Part shown: in pieces, positions 1 to 9,434 of the stretch | Layout of the letters: each line of letters begins with the position of its first letter | Position numbering within the stretch: position 1 is the first letter of the stretch | Assembly: GCF_900099975.1 (NCBI RefSeq) | Contig: NZ_FNEI01000002.1 | Location: 348,427-412,426, forward strand | Source of the DNA: Arthrobacter cupressi | GTDB lineage: Bacteria > Actinomycetota > Actinomycetes > Actinomycetales > Micrococcaceae | Reading direction: 5' to 3' | DNA length: 64,000 nucleotides | Position numbers and translations under genes: made by a program | Notes under the pieces: model-generated | What the model saw: the letters and a program-made list of their open reading frames with translations, nothing else | The model's database searches: none | What the model was told of the DNA's origin: nothing

Positions 1-1194
1 TCCGACGGCGACAAGCGCTACGGCCTGAAGGACAAGCAGTCCACCTTCGGCTGGGAACTTGACGACCCGCGCTGGGACACCCGCAACCCCGGCTACGAGA
101 ACGAAGCCAACCGCTTCGGCTGGATCGTCGAGGTGGACCCGATGGATCCGACGTCGACCCCCAAGAAGCACACGTCCCTGGGCCGCCTGAAGCACGAAGG
201 CGCCAACATCCAGATCGCCGCGAACGGCAAGGCTGTGGCCTACACCGGCGACGACGAGCGCTTCGACTACCTCTACAAGTTCGTCTCCAAGGGCACCTTC
301 CGCACCGGCACCACCGTGGCCGACCGCGAGCTCAACAAGACCCTGCTGCACGAAGGCGATCTCTACGTTGCGCAGTTCACCGGCGATTCCCCGGTCTCCG
401 AAATCACCGGAACCGGCGCCCTGCCCTCCGACGGCTCCTTCGACGGCACCGGCCGCTGGCTGCCGCTCGTGGTCAACGGCGCATCCGCCGTTGCGGGCAT
501 GACCGTCGCCGAGGTTCTGGTTTACACCCGCCTCGCCGCGGACAAGGCCGGCGCCACCAAGATGGACCGTTGCGAAGACGTCCAGCCGAACCCGGCCACC
601 GGCAAGGTCTACGTCGCCTGCACCAACAACTCGGATCGCGGCAAGGTGGGCAAGGAAGGTGCCACCGAGATCAACCCGCGCAACCTCAACCGCGACGGCC
701 ACGTGGTGGAGATCATCGAGGACGGCGGAGACCAGACCGCCACCACCTTCACCTGGAACCTGCTGCTCGTCGCCGGCGACCCAGCCAAGAACACCAGCAC
801 ATACTTCTCCGGCTACCCCGCGGACAAGGTGTCCCCGATCTCCTGCCCGGACAACCTCGCGTTCGACTCCGTGGGCAACCTGTGGATCTCCACCGACGGC
901 GCCCCGGGCGTCATTGGCTACAACGACGGCCTGTTCAAGGTCACGCTGGAAGGACCGGAGCGCGGCAAGGTGGAGCAGTTCCTCTCGGTTCCGCGCGACG
1001 CCGAGACTTGCGGCCCGATCGTCCACGACGAGGAACGCCATGTCTTCGTTTCCGTGCAGCACCCGGGCGAGGAAGGCTCGTACGAGGCGCCGAACTCCTA
1101 CTTCCCGGATTATGTGCCCGCCGGAAGCCAGGCAAAGCCCGGCCAGTTCAAGGGCCCGCGCCCGGCGGTCGTCCAGGTGTACCGCGTGGACTGA
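1..1194 (+). CDS. PhoX/DUF839-family phosphatase, 3' part
   Basis: The reading frame is already open at base 1, so the N-terminus lies outside the window; the first in-window ATG (133) is internal. The visible ~397 residues match the C-terminal part of the PhoX family, secreted Ca/Fe-dependent phosphatases (beta-propeller) that are usually exported by Tat and release phosphate from organic esters. Typical blocks include the CEDVQPNP and NLAFDSVGNLW segments and acidic, glycine-rich loops that bind metal. It ends with a normal stop at 1192-1194, followed by a long inverted repeat. Family assignment is confident; the Tat signal cannot be checked here and the true substrate is not shown by sequence. 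Confidence 0.88.
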   Translation, partial: SDGDKRYGLKDKQSTFGWELDDPRWDTRNPGYENEANRFGWIVEVDPMDPTSTPKKHTSLGRLKHEGANIQIAANGKAVAYTGDDERFDYLYKFVSKGTFRTGTTVADRELNKTLLHEGDLYVAQFTGDSPVSEITGTGALPSDGSFDGTGRWLPLVVNGASAVAGMTVAEVLVYTRLAADKAGATKMDRCEDVQPNPATGKVYVACTNNSDRGKVGKEGATEINPRNLNRDGHVVEIIEDGGDQTATTFTWNLLLVAGDPAKNTSTYFSGYPADKVSPISCPDNLAFDSVGNLWISTDGAPGVIGYNDGLFKVTLEGPERGKVEQFLSVPRDAETCGPIVHDEERHVFVSVQHPGEEGSYEAPNSYFPDYVPAGSQAKPGQFKGPRPAVVQVYRVD

Positions 1195-1212
1195 CGCCGC
1201 CCGAAAAGGAAC

Positions 1213-1270
1213 GCGGGGTCACTTCGCGCCCATGTTTGGAGGAGCAAACATGGGCCGTAAGTGACCCCGC
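1213..1270. terminator. Long imperfect palindrome between phoX-like gene and menD
   Basis: A 12-bp outer stem (1213-1224 with 1259-1270) and a 10-bp inner stem (1229-1238 with 1245-1254) are separated by a 4x4 internal loop, with a 6-nt apical loop GAGGAG. There is no T-tract. It follows the phoX-like stop and may end or protect that transcript. Similar two-stem palindromes of unrelated sequence occur at 11419, 34483 and 44370. Confidence 0.6.
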
Positions 1271-1304
1271 GGTGCCACATCTGCCCGCCAAATAGACTGG
1301 GACA

Positions 1305-3014
1305 GTGACTTCCCCGGACTCCCTGACCTCGCTCGCCGCCGCACGGATCGCCGTCGCCACCCTGCTCGACGCCGGCGTGCGGCATGTGGTGGTGTCTCCC
1401 GGTTCGCGCTCGGCACCCATGGCCTACGCGCTCGCGGAGGCCGAAGCTGCCGGCCGGGTCACCCTGCTGGTGCGGATCGACGAGCGCTCGGCCGGGTTCA
1501 CGGCCCTGGGCCTGGCCCTGTCCACCGCCACCCCGGCCGCCGTGCTCACCACCTCCGGGACCGCGGTCGGGAACCTGCTGCCCGCGGTCATGGAAGCCAA
1601 CCACGCCGCCGTGCCGCTTGTGGTCCTCTCCGCGGACCGGCCCGCCGAACTCCACGGCACCGGGGCGAACCAGACCACCCTTCAACTGGACCTCTTCGGC
1701 GAACACGTCCGCTTCGCCGTCGACGTTCCGGCCGGGGACAACCCGCAGCGGGCGGTCCGCACCGCGCTGCACGCCGCCAGCGGCGCCCTCGAAGGGACCC
1801 CGCCCGGGCCCGTGCAGCTGAACCTCGCCTTCCGCGAACCCCTCGTCCCGGAACCCGGGGAGGCGCTGCCGGCCCGCGAGGGCCGCGGGATCTTCCATTA
1901 CGACGCCGGCCCGGAGGTCCTGGAACTGCCGGCCGCCTCCGCGGAACTGCCCGAGCGGCGCACCGTGGTGCTGGCCGGACACGATGCCGGCGCCGTCGCC
2001 GAGGCGTTCGCGCGCGCCCACGGGCTGCCGCTGCTCGCCGAACCGTCCTCCAACGCCCGCTTCGGCCCCAACGCAGTGGGCCCGTACCGGCTGCTCCTGG
2101 AGCACTTCTCCGCCGAGTCCGCGCTGCCGATCGAACGCGTGGTGGTGTTCGGCCGTCCCACGCTGTCCCGGCCGGTGTCCGCCCTGCTGGCGCGGACGGA
2201 GGTGGAGACCGCCCTGTACGAGCCCGTTCCCGTGGCCTGGTACGAACACGGCCGCCGCCGCGAGACACCCTTTGAAACCCTCGCTGCCCTCGGCGAATTC
2301 GCCGGCCGCGGCGCCTCCGGCTGGCTCGATGCCTGGCTGCTCGCCGGTGCCGCCGCCCAGCACGCACTGGACGGCGTCCTCTCCGCCGAAGCCTCACCCA
2401 CCGGGCCCTCGATCGCCGCCACCGTGTGGCAGCACGCCCGCGGCCGGCTGGTCCTGGGCTCCTCCAACGGCATCCGCGACGTGGACCTCGCCGGGCAGCC
2501 GCATCCGGCGCCCCTGGCCACCGTGGACGCCAACCGCGGACTCTCCGGGATCGACGGCACCATCGCCACCGCCACCGGGATCGCCCTCGGCTCGGGCCGC
2601 GAAACCACGCTCCTGCTGGGCGACCTCACCTTCCTGCACGACGCCGGCAGCCTCCTGCTCGGCAGCGGGGAACCGGAGCCGGACCTGCGGATCGTGGTCC
2701 TCAACGACTCCGGCGGTGCGATCTTCGGGCTCCTGGAGCACGGCAAGGTGGAAGCGGACGGCGGCTACGGCGCCGCCGTCGAACGGCTCTTCGCCACCCC
2801 GCACAGTGCGGACATCAAGGCGCTCGCCGCGGCGTACGGCGTCGCGTACTCCCTGGCAGGCACGACGGCGGACCTAGCCGCCGCGCTGAATTCGCCTCTG
2901 AAGGGGCGCAGCATCGTTGAAGCCCGCACGGAGCGCGCAGGACTCCGGGCGCTCCACGGGCGCATCAAAGCGGCTGTGGGCGAGGCCGCCGCGAAAGTAC
3001 TGGCGGCGGCGTAA
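1305..3014 (+). CDS. menD: 2-succinyl-5-enolpyruvyl-6-hydroxy-3-cyclohexene-1-carboxylate synthase (MenD)
   Basis: ThDP- and Mg-dependent enzyme that joins isochorismate to the succinic semialdehyde unit derived from 2-oxoglutarate, the first committed step of menaquinone synthesis; cytoplasmic. The 569 residues match family length. The N-terminal PYR domain carries VVVSPGSRSAPMA and the RIDERSAGF block with the conserved Glu; the C-terminal PP domain carries GLSGIDG and the LLGDLTFLHD / VVLNDSGGAIF ThDP-Mg region. Start is GTG 1305; there is no Shine-Dalgarno, but TAGACT ends exactly 6 nt before the GTG, suggesting a leaderless mRNA. It stands apart from the other men genes (29.9-34.5 kb), as is common in actinobacteria. 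Confidence 0.95.
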   Translation: MTSPDSLTSLAAARIAVATLLDAGVRHVVVSPGSRSAPMAYALAEAEAAGRVTLLVRIDERSAGFTALGLALSTATPAAVLTTSGTAVGNLLPAVMEANHAAVPLVVLSADRPAELHGTGANQTTLQLDLFGEHVRFAVDVPAGDNPQRAVRTALHAASGALEGTPPGPVQLNLAFREPLVPEPGEALPAREGRGIFHYDAGPEVLELPAASAELPERRTVVLAGHDAGAVAEAFARAHGLPLLAEPSSNARFGPNAVGPYRLLLEHFSAESALPIERVVVFGRPTLSRPVSALLARTEVETALYEPVPVAWYEHGRRRETPFETLAALGEFAGRGASGWLDAWLLAGAAAQHALDGVLSAEASPTGPSIAATVWQHARGRLVLGSSNGIRDVDLAGQPHPAPLATVDANRGLSGIDGTIATATGIALGSGRETTLLLGDLTFLHDAGSLLLGSGEPEPDLRIVVLNDSGGAIFGLLEHGKVEADGGYGAAVERLFATPHSADIKALAAAYGVAYSLAGTTADLAAALNSPLKGRSIVEARTERAGLRALHGRIKAAVGEAAAKVLAAA

Positions 3015-3141
3015 CCCCCTGCTTTCGACGCGCTACCCTTCGTTCGAGGTGCTTCCCGCCCGACGCGCCGCGAATTCGCGCGTCGCTGGGCATCAACCGG
3101 GGCGCTGGGAGTGAACCGGGTCGCCGGGAACGGGCACGAGG

Positions 3142-3150
3142 TTGTCCACA
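3142..3150 (+). promoter_or_regulatory. DnaA-box-like nonamer upstream of nuclease-like gene
   Basis: TTGTCCACA matches the high-GC DnaA-box consensus and is followed by TAGC. It lies 52 bp before the start of the 3203 gene. The paralogue at 34923 has the related TTCTTCACATAGC at 34863-34875, at about the same distance. Function is unknown; the nonamer may occur by chance. Confidence 0.35.
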
Positions 3151-3202
3151 TAGCGGTTCCAGTGGCTTTCGCGGCCGCTGTTCCGGATGTGAGGCTCGAG
3201 CA

Positions 3203-4153
3203 ATGACGGACATCCCACGGCTCATCCTTGCCCGAGACTCCGCCGTTCATGGCGCCAGCGCGAAGGACCTCGCCCGGCAGGCGAAGTCCGGTGTGCTTCA
3301 CCGGGTGCGGCGGGGAGTATACGTGGAGCGGGCCTCGTGGGCGGCGCTGAAGCCGTGGGAACAATACCGGCTGCGGGTCAGCGCGGCCGCCGAAACCTTT
3401 GAAAGCCGTACCGTGTTCGCGCGGCAGTCGGCGGCGTCGGTGCACGGAATTCCCACGATTGGCAGCCATTCCGTGTGTGCCCTGACTTTCCGGAACGACG
3501 GCGGCCGCTCCAGGGCCGGTGTGGTGCGGCACTTTGCCGATCCTGCGGGCGTCGAGATCCGCAAGGTGGATGGCCTGCTGGTCACTGACCGGCTCCGTAC
3601 CGTCTTGGACCTGGCCGCGCACACGCCGTTCGTCGAAGCCGTTGTACCAGTGGACCATATCCTGAAGCGTGACCGGGAGCGCGGTTTTCCGGCCCTTGGC
3701 AAAGAGGAACTGCTTGCCGCGGCCGAGGGCCGGTACAGCGCGGCGGCGATGCGCAGGATCCATGCGGTGGTGTCATTCGCGAATCCTTTGTCCGGGTCCG
3801 CCGGTGAATCGTACAGCCGGGCCCTGATGCATGCCGCTGGATTTGAGCCACCCATCCTGCAGCAGGAATTCAGGGACCAGCGTGGCTTGATCGGATACAC
3901 GGATTTTTACTGGAAAAAGGCCCGGCTCGTAGGCGAATTCGATGGTTTCGCGAAGTACCAAAAGGAGGAGTACCTCAACGGGATGACGCCTGCGGAAGCT
4001 GTGGTCAAGGAGAAGGAGCGGGAGGACCGGATCCGAGCCACCGGATGCGGCGTGAGCCGTTGGGTATGGCGGGAGCTGATGGATCCTGCACGTTTGGAGA
4101 AGAAACTGCTGGCGGCCGGCGTGCCACGGCGCCCTGCCCGGTCGGCCCTGTGA
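3203..4153 (+). CDS. AbiEi-like winged-helix / PD-(D/E)XK-like (DUF559-type) protein
   Basis: 316 residues. Residues ~8-40 look like the winged-helix found at the N-terminus of AbiEi-type antitoxins (AKDLARQAKSGVLHRVRRGVY). Residues ~190-300 contain a possible PD-(D/E)XK core: an Asp in GYTDFYW, then GEFDGFAKY, then a basic/acidic helix ending in EREDRIRATG. No AbiEii-type nucleotidyltransferase toxin is adjacent, so a classical type IV toxin-antitoxin pair is not supported. ATG 3203 is preceded by GAGG. Gene 34923-35753 is a second member of this family in the window. Function is unknown; a solitary nuclease or DNA-binding regulator is possible. Confidence 0.75.
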   Translation: MTDIPRLILARDSAVHGASAKDLARQAKSGVLHRVRRGVYVERASWAALKPWEQYRLRVSAAAETFESRTVFARQSAASVHGIPTIGSHSVCALTFRNDGGRSRAGVVRHFADPAGVEIRKVDGLLVTDRLRTVLDLAAHTPFVEAVVPVDHILKRDRERGFPALGKEELLAAAEGRYSAAAMRRIHAVVSFANPLSGSAGESYSRALMHAAGFEPPILQQEFRDQRGLIGYTDFYWKKARLVGEFDGFAKYQKEEYLNGMTPAEAVVKEKEREDRIRATGCGVSRWVWRELMDPARLEKKLLAAGVPRRPARSAL

Positions 4154-4365
4154 ATTCGACGCGTTTCCTGGATTCCGACGCGCTTCGCTCCTCGCGCACC
4201 GGGACGCCGGGTGTCGTCAGGAAGTTTGGGCGGCGCCGGGGAACTCGCGTGTCGTGGGTAAGTGAGCGCGGCATGCCTGCAGGACCATCGAACCGGGACC
4301 CATCGAACAGGACCGGTCGATGCCCGGCGTTCGCCTCGACGCCTGGTATCGAGCACAATAGCCCC

Positions 4366-5373
4366 ATGGCCAACAGCAATGCCCGGCTTCCCCGCCTTGA
4401 GGATGTGGCGGAGCGCGCAGGAGTTTCCCATCAGACCGTTTCCCGGGTGATCAACAAGCACCCCAACGTCAGCAAAGCCACCCGCGAACGGGTCGAGGCC
4501 GCCATCGCCGAGCTGGGCTACCGGCGGAACACGGCGGCCCGGAGCCTGGTGACCAGGCGCTCGCAGACCATCGGCGTTCTGGGCAGCGAACTCTCGCAGT
4601 ACGGCCCGGCCAACACCCTGCTGGGCGTGGAGCAAGCGGCACGGGATGCCGGATACTTCGTCAGCATCGCGGCGGTGCGGACCGTGAGCCGCGAGGCGAT
4701 CTTCGACGCCATCCAGCACTTCCTGGACCAGTCGGTGGACGGGATCGTGGTGATCGTGCCGCACGCGGAAACCCTCCTCGCCCTGGAAGAACAGGCGCCG
4801 GGCATTCCCGTGGTGGCGGTCGGGGCCTCCGGCAGCGAGACTGTCAGCGGAGCCATGGTGGACCAGAGACGGGGCGCCGAGCTCGCCGTCCGGCACCTGA
4901 TCGAGCAGGGCCACGACAGGATCGGCCATATCGCCGGGCCCCAGGACTGGATCGACGGCGCCGCCCGCGCCGAAGGCTGGAGCGCGGCCCTGCGGGCTGC
5001 CGGACTCGCCGACGACCTCCTCGTGGAAGGGGACTGGAGCGCGGGCAGCGGTTACGAAATCGGCCGGGGCCTCGCCGCCGAGCGCGCCGCCACTGCGATC
5101 TTCGTCGGCAACGACCAGATGTCCCTGGGCCTGCTCCGGGCCTTCAACGAGGCCGGGGTGCGGGTACCCGAGGACGTCTCCGTGGTGGGCTTCGACGACC
5201 AGCCGGAGTCGGGCTATTTCACCCCGCCGCTCACCACGGTCCGCCAGGACTTCGAGGAACTGGGCCGGCGTTGCATGGACCTGATGCTCGCCGCCCTGGC
5301 GAACGGCGAGACCGCCACTACCGTGGTGGAGCCGGAACTCGTGATCCGCCGGAGCACCGCAGCCCTGGCCTGA
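4366..5373 (+). CDS. LacI-family transcriptional repressor (arabinose regulon, copy 1)
   Basis: 335 residues, full length for the family. The N-terminal helix-turn-helix (LEDVAERAGVSHQTVSRVIN, then NVSKATRERV) is followed by the hinge and a periplasmic-binding-protein-like effector domain ending in the typical SVVGFDDQPESGYFTPPLTT block. ATG 4366 is chosen because it places the HTH at the N-terminus; an open frame further upstream (to 4045) overlaps the preceding gene and lacks family similarity. The start lacks a clear Shine-Dalgarno; CACAAT ends 6 nt upstream. It sits 103 bp before araB, whose promoter contains a LacI-type operator. It is closely similar to the regulator at 10324, including the recognition helix. 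Confidence 0.92.
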   Translation: MANSNARLPRLEDVAERAGVSHQTVSRVINKHPNVSKATRERVEAAIAELGYRRNTAARSLVTRRSQTIGVLGSELSQYGPANTLLGVEQAARDAGYFVSIAAVRTVSREAIFDAIQHFLDQSVDGIVVIVPHAETLLALEEQAPGIPVVAVGASGSETVSGAMVDQRRGAELAVRHLIEQGHDRIGHIAGPQDWIDGAARAEGWSAALRAAGLADDLLVEGDWSAGSGYEIGRGLAAERAATAIFVGNDQMSLGLLRAFNEAGVRVPEDVSVVGFDDQPESGYFTPPLTTVRQDFEELGRRCMDLMLAALANGETATTVVEPELVIRRSTAALA

Positions 5374-5401
5374 CACCTCCAGCGCATGTGACGGGGGGCA
5401 C

Positions 5402-5431
5402 TTGACGGATGAATTTGTTAGCGCTCACAAT
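5402..5431 (+). promoter_or_regulatory. araB promoter with embedded LacI-type operator
   Basis: -35 TTGACG (5402-5407), 18-bp spacer, -10 CACAAT (5426-5431). The operator TTGTTAGCGCTCACAA (5415-5430; half-sites differ by one base) fills the spacer and the -10, a classic steric-repression layout. araB has a good Shine-Dalgarno (TTGGAGGATTC) before ATG 5476. Confidence 0.85.
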
Positions 5432-5475
5432 GGAGGCAGTCCGCGAAGCGGCGGGCGGCATTTCTTGGAGGATTC

Positions 5476-7191
5476 ATGGACGTCACTGCAGACGGCAGCG
5501 AAAAATATGTCATCGGGGTGGACTACGGCACCCTGTCCGGCCGGGCCGTCGTGGTGCGGGTCCGGGACGGCAAAGAGCTCGGCAGCGGGGTGTTCGACTA
5601 CCCGCACGCGGTGGTCACCGACGCCCTGCCGGCGGACGTGGCAGGCGACGGCGCGGCCCGGCTTCCCGGGGAATGGGCGCTGCAGGTGCCGGAGGACTAC
5701 CGCGGGGTGCTCAGGCACGCGGTTCCCGCCGCCATCGCCGACGCCGGGATCGACCCGGCCGCCGTCGTCGGAATCGCCACGGACTTCACCGCCTGCACCA
5801 TGGTGCCCGTCACCGCGGACGGCACGCCCCTGAACGAGGTGCCCGGTTTCGCGAACCACCCGCACGCGTACGTGAAGCTGTGGCGGCACCATGCCGCGCA
5901 GCCCCAGGCCGACCGCATCAACGCCCTCGCCGAAGAGCGCGGGGAAGCGTGGCTTCCGCGCTATGGGGGGCTGATTTCCTCCGAATGGGAGTTCGCCAAG
6001 GGCCTCCAGTTGTTGGAAGAAGATCCCGAAGCCTACGCGGCGATGGACCACTGGGTGGAGGCCGCGGACTGGATCGTCTGGCAGCTGTGCGGAAACTACG
6101 TCCGTAACGCCTGCACCGCCGGCTACAAGGGTATTTACCAGGACGGGCGATACCCCTCGGAGGAGTTCCTCGCCGCCCTGAACCCGCAGTTCAAGGACTT
6201 CGTCAGCGCCAAGCTTGACCACACCATCGGCCGGCTGGGCGACGCCGCCGGCTACCTGACCGCCGAGGCCGCCGCCTGGACCGGGCTGCCGGAGGGCATC
6301 GCGGTGGCCGTGGGCAACGTGGACGCCCACGTCACCGCCCCCGCGGCCCGGGCCGTGGAGCCCGGCCAGCTCGTGGCCATTATGGGCACCTCAACCTGCC
6401 ATGTCATGAACGGTGCCGAGCTGCGGGAAGTCCCCGGCATGTGCGGCGTGGTGGACGGCGGCATCGTGGACGGACTGTGGGGCTACGAAGCCGGCCAGTC
6501 CGGCGTCGGAGACATCTTCGGCTGGTTCACCAAATACGGTGTCCCGCCCGCATATCACCAGGCCGCCGCCTCTGCCGGTCAGGCCATCCACGAATACCTC
6601 ACCGAACTCGCGTCCGGGCAGGCCATCGGCGAGCACGGACTGGTGGCGCTCGACTGGCACTCCGGCAACCGCTCCGTACTGGTGGACCACGAGCTCTCCG
6701 GCGTGATCGTCGGCCAGACCCTCGCAACGAAACCCGAGGATATCTACCGGGCCCTGCTCGAGGCCACGGCGTTTGGCACCCGCACCATCGTGGACGCGTT
6801 CCGGGACTCCGGGGTTCCGGTGCAGGAATTCATCGTGGCCGGCGGCTTGCTGAAGAACCGGCTCCTCATGCAGATCTACGCTGACGTCACCGGCCTGCAG
6901 CTCTCCACGATCGGCTCCGCGCAGGGCCCGGCCCTGGGTTCGGCCATCCATGCCGCCGTCGCCGCCGGCCAATACCCGGACATCCGGGCCGCGGCCGCCG
7001 CCATGGGTGCGGAGCCGGGCGCGGTGTACACCCCGATCCCGGAAAACGTCGCGGCCTACGAGGAACTCTTCCGCGAGTACCGCACACTGCACGACTACTT
7101 CGGCCGGGGAAGCAACGAGGTCATGCACCGGCTCAAGGCCATCCAGCGTGCCACGCGCAACGCCACCATCCTGGAAGGAGCCAACGCATGA
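5476..7191 (+). CDS. araB: Ribulokinase
   Basis: FGGY-family kinase that phosphorylates L-ribulose to L-ribulose 5-phosphate with ATP, the second step of L-arabinose breakdown. The 571 residues match AraB length. The N-terminal ATP-binding start VIGVDYGTLSGRAVVV, the substrate-loop region GIATDFTACTMVPV, and C-terminal IMGTSTCHVM and FIVAGGLLKNRLLMQIYADV are typical. First gene of araB-araD-araA-epimerase; its stop overlaps the araD start (ATGA). Expression should depend on the LacI-type operator at 5415-5430. Confidence 0.96.
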   Translation: MDVTADGSEKYVIGVDYGTLSGRAVVVRVRDGKELGSGVFDYPHAVVTDALPADVAGDGAARLPGEWALQVPEDYRGVLRHAVPAAIADAGIDPAAVVGIATDFTACTMVPVTADGTPLNEVPGFANHPHAYVKLWRHHAAQPQADRINALAEERGEAWLPRYGGLISSEWEFAKGLQLLEEDPEAYAAMDHWVEAADWIVWQLCGNYVRNACTAGYKGIYQDGRYPSEEFLAALNPQFKDFVSAKLDHTIGRLGDAAGYLTAEAAAWTGLPEGIAVAVGNVDAHVTAPAARAVEPGQLVAIMGTSTCHVMNGAELREVPGMCGVVDGGIVDGLWGYEAGQSGVGDIFGWFTKYGVPPAYHQAAASAGQAIHEYLTELASGQAIGEHGLVALDWHSGNRSVLVDHELSGVIVGQTLATKPEDIYRALLEATAFGTRTIVDAFRDSGVPVQEFIVAGGLLKNRLLMQIYADVTGLQLSTIGSAQGPALGSAIHAAVAAGQYPDIRAAAAAMGAEPGAVYTPIPENVAAYEELFREYRTLHDYFGRGSNEVMHRLKAIQRATRNATILEGANA

Positions 7192-7880
7192 GCACCCTCC
7201 TGGACACCATCGCCGGGGTCCGCAGCGAGGTCTGCGCATTGCACGCCGAACTGACCCGCTACGAACTGGTCGTCTGGACCGCCGGGAACGTCTCCGGCCG
7301 CATCCCCGGCCACGAGCTGATGGTCATCAAGCCCTCGGGCGTCTCCTACGACGAACTCACGCCCGAGCTGATGGTGGTCACCGACCTGCACGGGACTCCC
7401 GTGGACGGACACGGAACCGTGGAATGGGGCAATCCCGGGCTGTCGCCGTCGTCGGACACCGCCGCCCACGCCTACGTGTACCGGAACATGCCCGACGTCG
7501 GCGGCGTGGTCCACACGCACTCCACCTACGCCACCGCCTGGGCCGCGCGCGGCGAGGAAATCCCGTGCGTGCTGACCATGATGGGCGACGAGTTCGGCGG
7601 CTCCATCCCGGTGGGCCCCTTCGCACTGATCGGCGACGACTCGATCGGCCGCGGCATCGTGGACACCCTCACGGCCTCCAACTCCCCGGCGGTCCTCATG
7701 CAGAACCACGGCCCCTTCACCATCGGCAAGGATGCACGGGCCGCCGTCAAGGCCGCCGTGATGTGCGAGGAAGTGGCCCGCACGGTCCACATCGCGCGGC
7801 AACTCGGCGAACCCCTGCCCATCGACCGGGCCAAGATCGATTCCCTCTACGAGCGCTACCAGAACGTTTACGGCCGCTAA
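7188..7880 (+). CDS. araD: L-ribulose-5-phosphate 4-epimerase
   Basis: Zn-dependent class II aldolase-fold enzyme converting L-ribulose 5-phosphate to D-xylulose 5-phosphate, which enters the pentose phosphate pathway. 230 residues, the usual size. Visible family features are GNVSGRIPG, the VIKPSGVSY phosphate loop, the metal ligands in VVHTHSTYATAWA, and QNHGPFTIGKDA near the C-terminus. ATG 7188 overlaps the araB stop by 4 nt and is preceded by GGAAGGAG, so translation is coupled. Confidence 0.95.
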   Translation: MSTLLDTIAGVRSEVCALHAELTRYELVVWTAGNVSGRIPGHELMVIKPSGVSYDELTPELMVVTDLHGTPVDGHGTVEWGNPGLSPSSDTAAHAYVYRNMPDVGGVVHTHSTYATAWAARGEEIPCVLTMMGDEFGGSIPVGPFALIGDDSIGRGIVDTLTASNSPAVLMQNHGPFTIGKDARAAVKAAVMCEEVARTVHIARQLGEPLPIDRAKIDSLYERYQNVYGR

Positions 7881-7913
7881 GCGTCCGCCGTCCAAGACTT
7901 TCAAGGAGACACC

Positions 7914-9434
7914 ATGCCCCCCGCCAACACCACGTCCCTGGACCACTACGAAGTCTGGTTCCTCACCGGCAGCCAGCACCTCTACGGGGAAGACGTCCTG
8001 AAGCAGGTCGCCGCCCAGTCCCGGGACATCGCCGACGCCCTGAATGCATCGCACGACGTGCCGGTCAAGCTGGTCTGGAAGCCGGTGCTCACCGATGCGG
8101 ACGCCATCCGCCGCACCGCCCTGGAGGCGAACTCCAACGATGCGGTGATCGGCGTGACCGCCTGGATGCACACCTTCAGCCCGGCCAAGATGTGGATCCA
8201 GGGCCTGGACCTGCTCCGCAAGCCGCTGCTCCACCTGCACACGCAGGCCAACAGGGACCTGCCCTGGGCGGACATCGACTTTGACTTCATGAACCTCAAC
8301 CAGGCAGCACATGGCGACCGGGAATTCGGCTACATCCAGTCCCGCCTCGGCGTGCCGCGCAAGACCGTGGTGGGCCATGCCTCCAACCCGGAGGTCGCCC
8401 GCCAGCTCGGGGCCTGGCAGCGCGCCGCCGCGGGCTGGGCCGCCGTCCGCACCCTGAAGCTGACCCGTTTCGGCGACAACATGCGCAACGTCGCCGTCAC
8501 CGAGGGCGACAAGACCGAAGCCGAGCTGCGCTTCGGCGTCTCGGTCAACACCTGGTCCGTCAACGAACTCGCCGAGGCCGTGCACGGTGCGGCGGAGTCC
8601 GACGTCGACGCCCTTGTTGCCGAGTACGAGCGGCTCTATGAGGTGGCGCCGGAGCTGAAGGCCGGCGGTGCCCGCCACGAGTCCCTGCGCTACAGCGCCC
8701 GGATCGAGCTGGGCCTGCGGAGCTTCCTCGAGGCCAACGGCTCCGCGGCCTTCACCACCTCCTTCGAGGACCTGGGCGCGCTGCGGCAGCTCCCGGGCAT
8801 GGCCGTCCAGCGGCTCATGGCCGACGGCTACGGCTTCGGCGCCGAGGGGGACTGGAAGACCGCCATCCTGGTCCGCGCGGCCAAGGTCATGGGCGGGGAC
8901 CTGCCCGGCGGCGCTTCCCTCATGGAGGACTACACGTACCACCTCGCACCGGGCGCGGAAAAGATCCTCGGCGCGCACATGCTCGAAGTCTGCCCCTCCC
9001 TGACCGCCAAGAAGCCGCGCGTCGAGATCCACCCCCTGGGCATCGGCGGCAAGGAAGACCCGGTCCGCATGGTGTTCGACACCGACGCCGGCCCCGGCGT
9101 GGTGGTCGCGCTGTCCGACATGCGCGACCGATTCCGCCTGGTGGCCAATGCCGTGGACGTCGTGGACCTCGACGAGCCGCTGCCCAACCTGCCCGTGGCC
9201 CGCGCCCTCTGGGAACCGAAGCCCGACTTCGCCACCTCAGCCGCAGCCTGGCTCACCGCCGGTGCCGCGCACCACACGGTGCTGTCCACGCAGGTGGGCC
9301 TGGAGGTCTTCGAGGACTTCGCCGAGATCGCCCAGACCGAACTGCTCACCATCGGCGAAGGCACCACCCTCAAGCAGTTCAAGAAGGAACTGGCCTGGAA
9401 CGCCGCCTACTACAAGCTGGCCGGCGGGCTGTGA
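7914..9434 (+). CDS. araA: L-arabinose isomerase
   Basis: Converts L-arabinose to L-ribulose, the first intracellular step of the pathway; Mn-dependent. The 506 residues match AraA. The N-terminus [19 protein letters not shown] is a near-signature; [25 protein letters not shown] (conserved catalytic Glu region) and [12 protein letters not shown] follow in order. ATG 7914 follows AAGGAGACACC. The gene order B-D-A differs from E. coli B-A-D but is common in Actinobacteria. Confidence 0.97.
   Translation: MPPANTTSLDHYEVWFLTGSQHLYGEDVLKQVAAQSRDIADALNASHDVPVKLVWKPVLTDADAIRRTALEANSNDAVIGVTAWMHTFSPAKMWIQGLDLLRKPLLHLHTQANRDLPWADIDFDFMNLNQAAHGDREFGYIQSRLGVPRKTVVGHASNPEVARQLGAWQRAAAGWAAVRTLKLTRFGDNMRNVAVTEGDKTEAELRFGVSVNTWSVNELAEAVHGAAESDVDALVAEYERLYEVAPELKAGGARHESLRYSARIELGLRSFLEANGSAAFTTSFEDLGALRQLPGMAVQRLMADGYGFGAEGDWKTAILVRAAKVMGGDLPGGASLMEDYTYHLAPGAEKILGAHMLEVCPSLTAKKPRVEIHPLGIGGKEDPVRMVFDTDAGPGVVVALSDMRDRFRLVANAVDVVDLDEPLPNLPVARALWEPKPDFATSAAAWLTAGAAHHTVLSTQVGLEVFEDFAEIAQTELLTIGEGTTLKQFKKELAWNAAYYKLAGGL

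Noticed and set aside
570..1295. Long Arg/Pro-rich open frames overlapping the phoX-like gene
   Set aside because: Shadow frames of a high-GC gene; composition (RRRRP runs) and lack of family features show they are not coding. The same applies to most antisense frames in the window, including the 1101-codon frame opposite chvE-mmsA.
3203..4153. Type IV toxin-antitoxin pair
   Set aside because: The AbiEi-like N-terminus is present, but no AbiEii nucleotidyltransferase-like gene lies on either side; the C-terminus looks nuclease-like instead.
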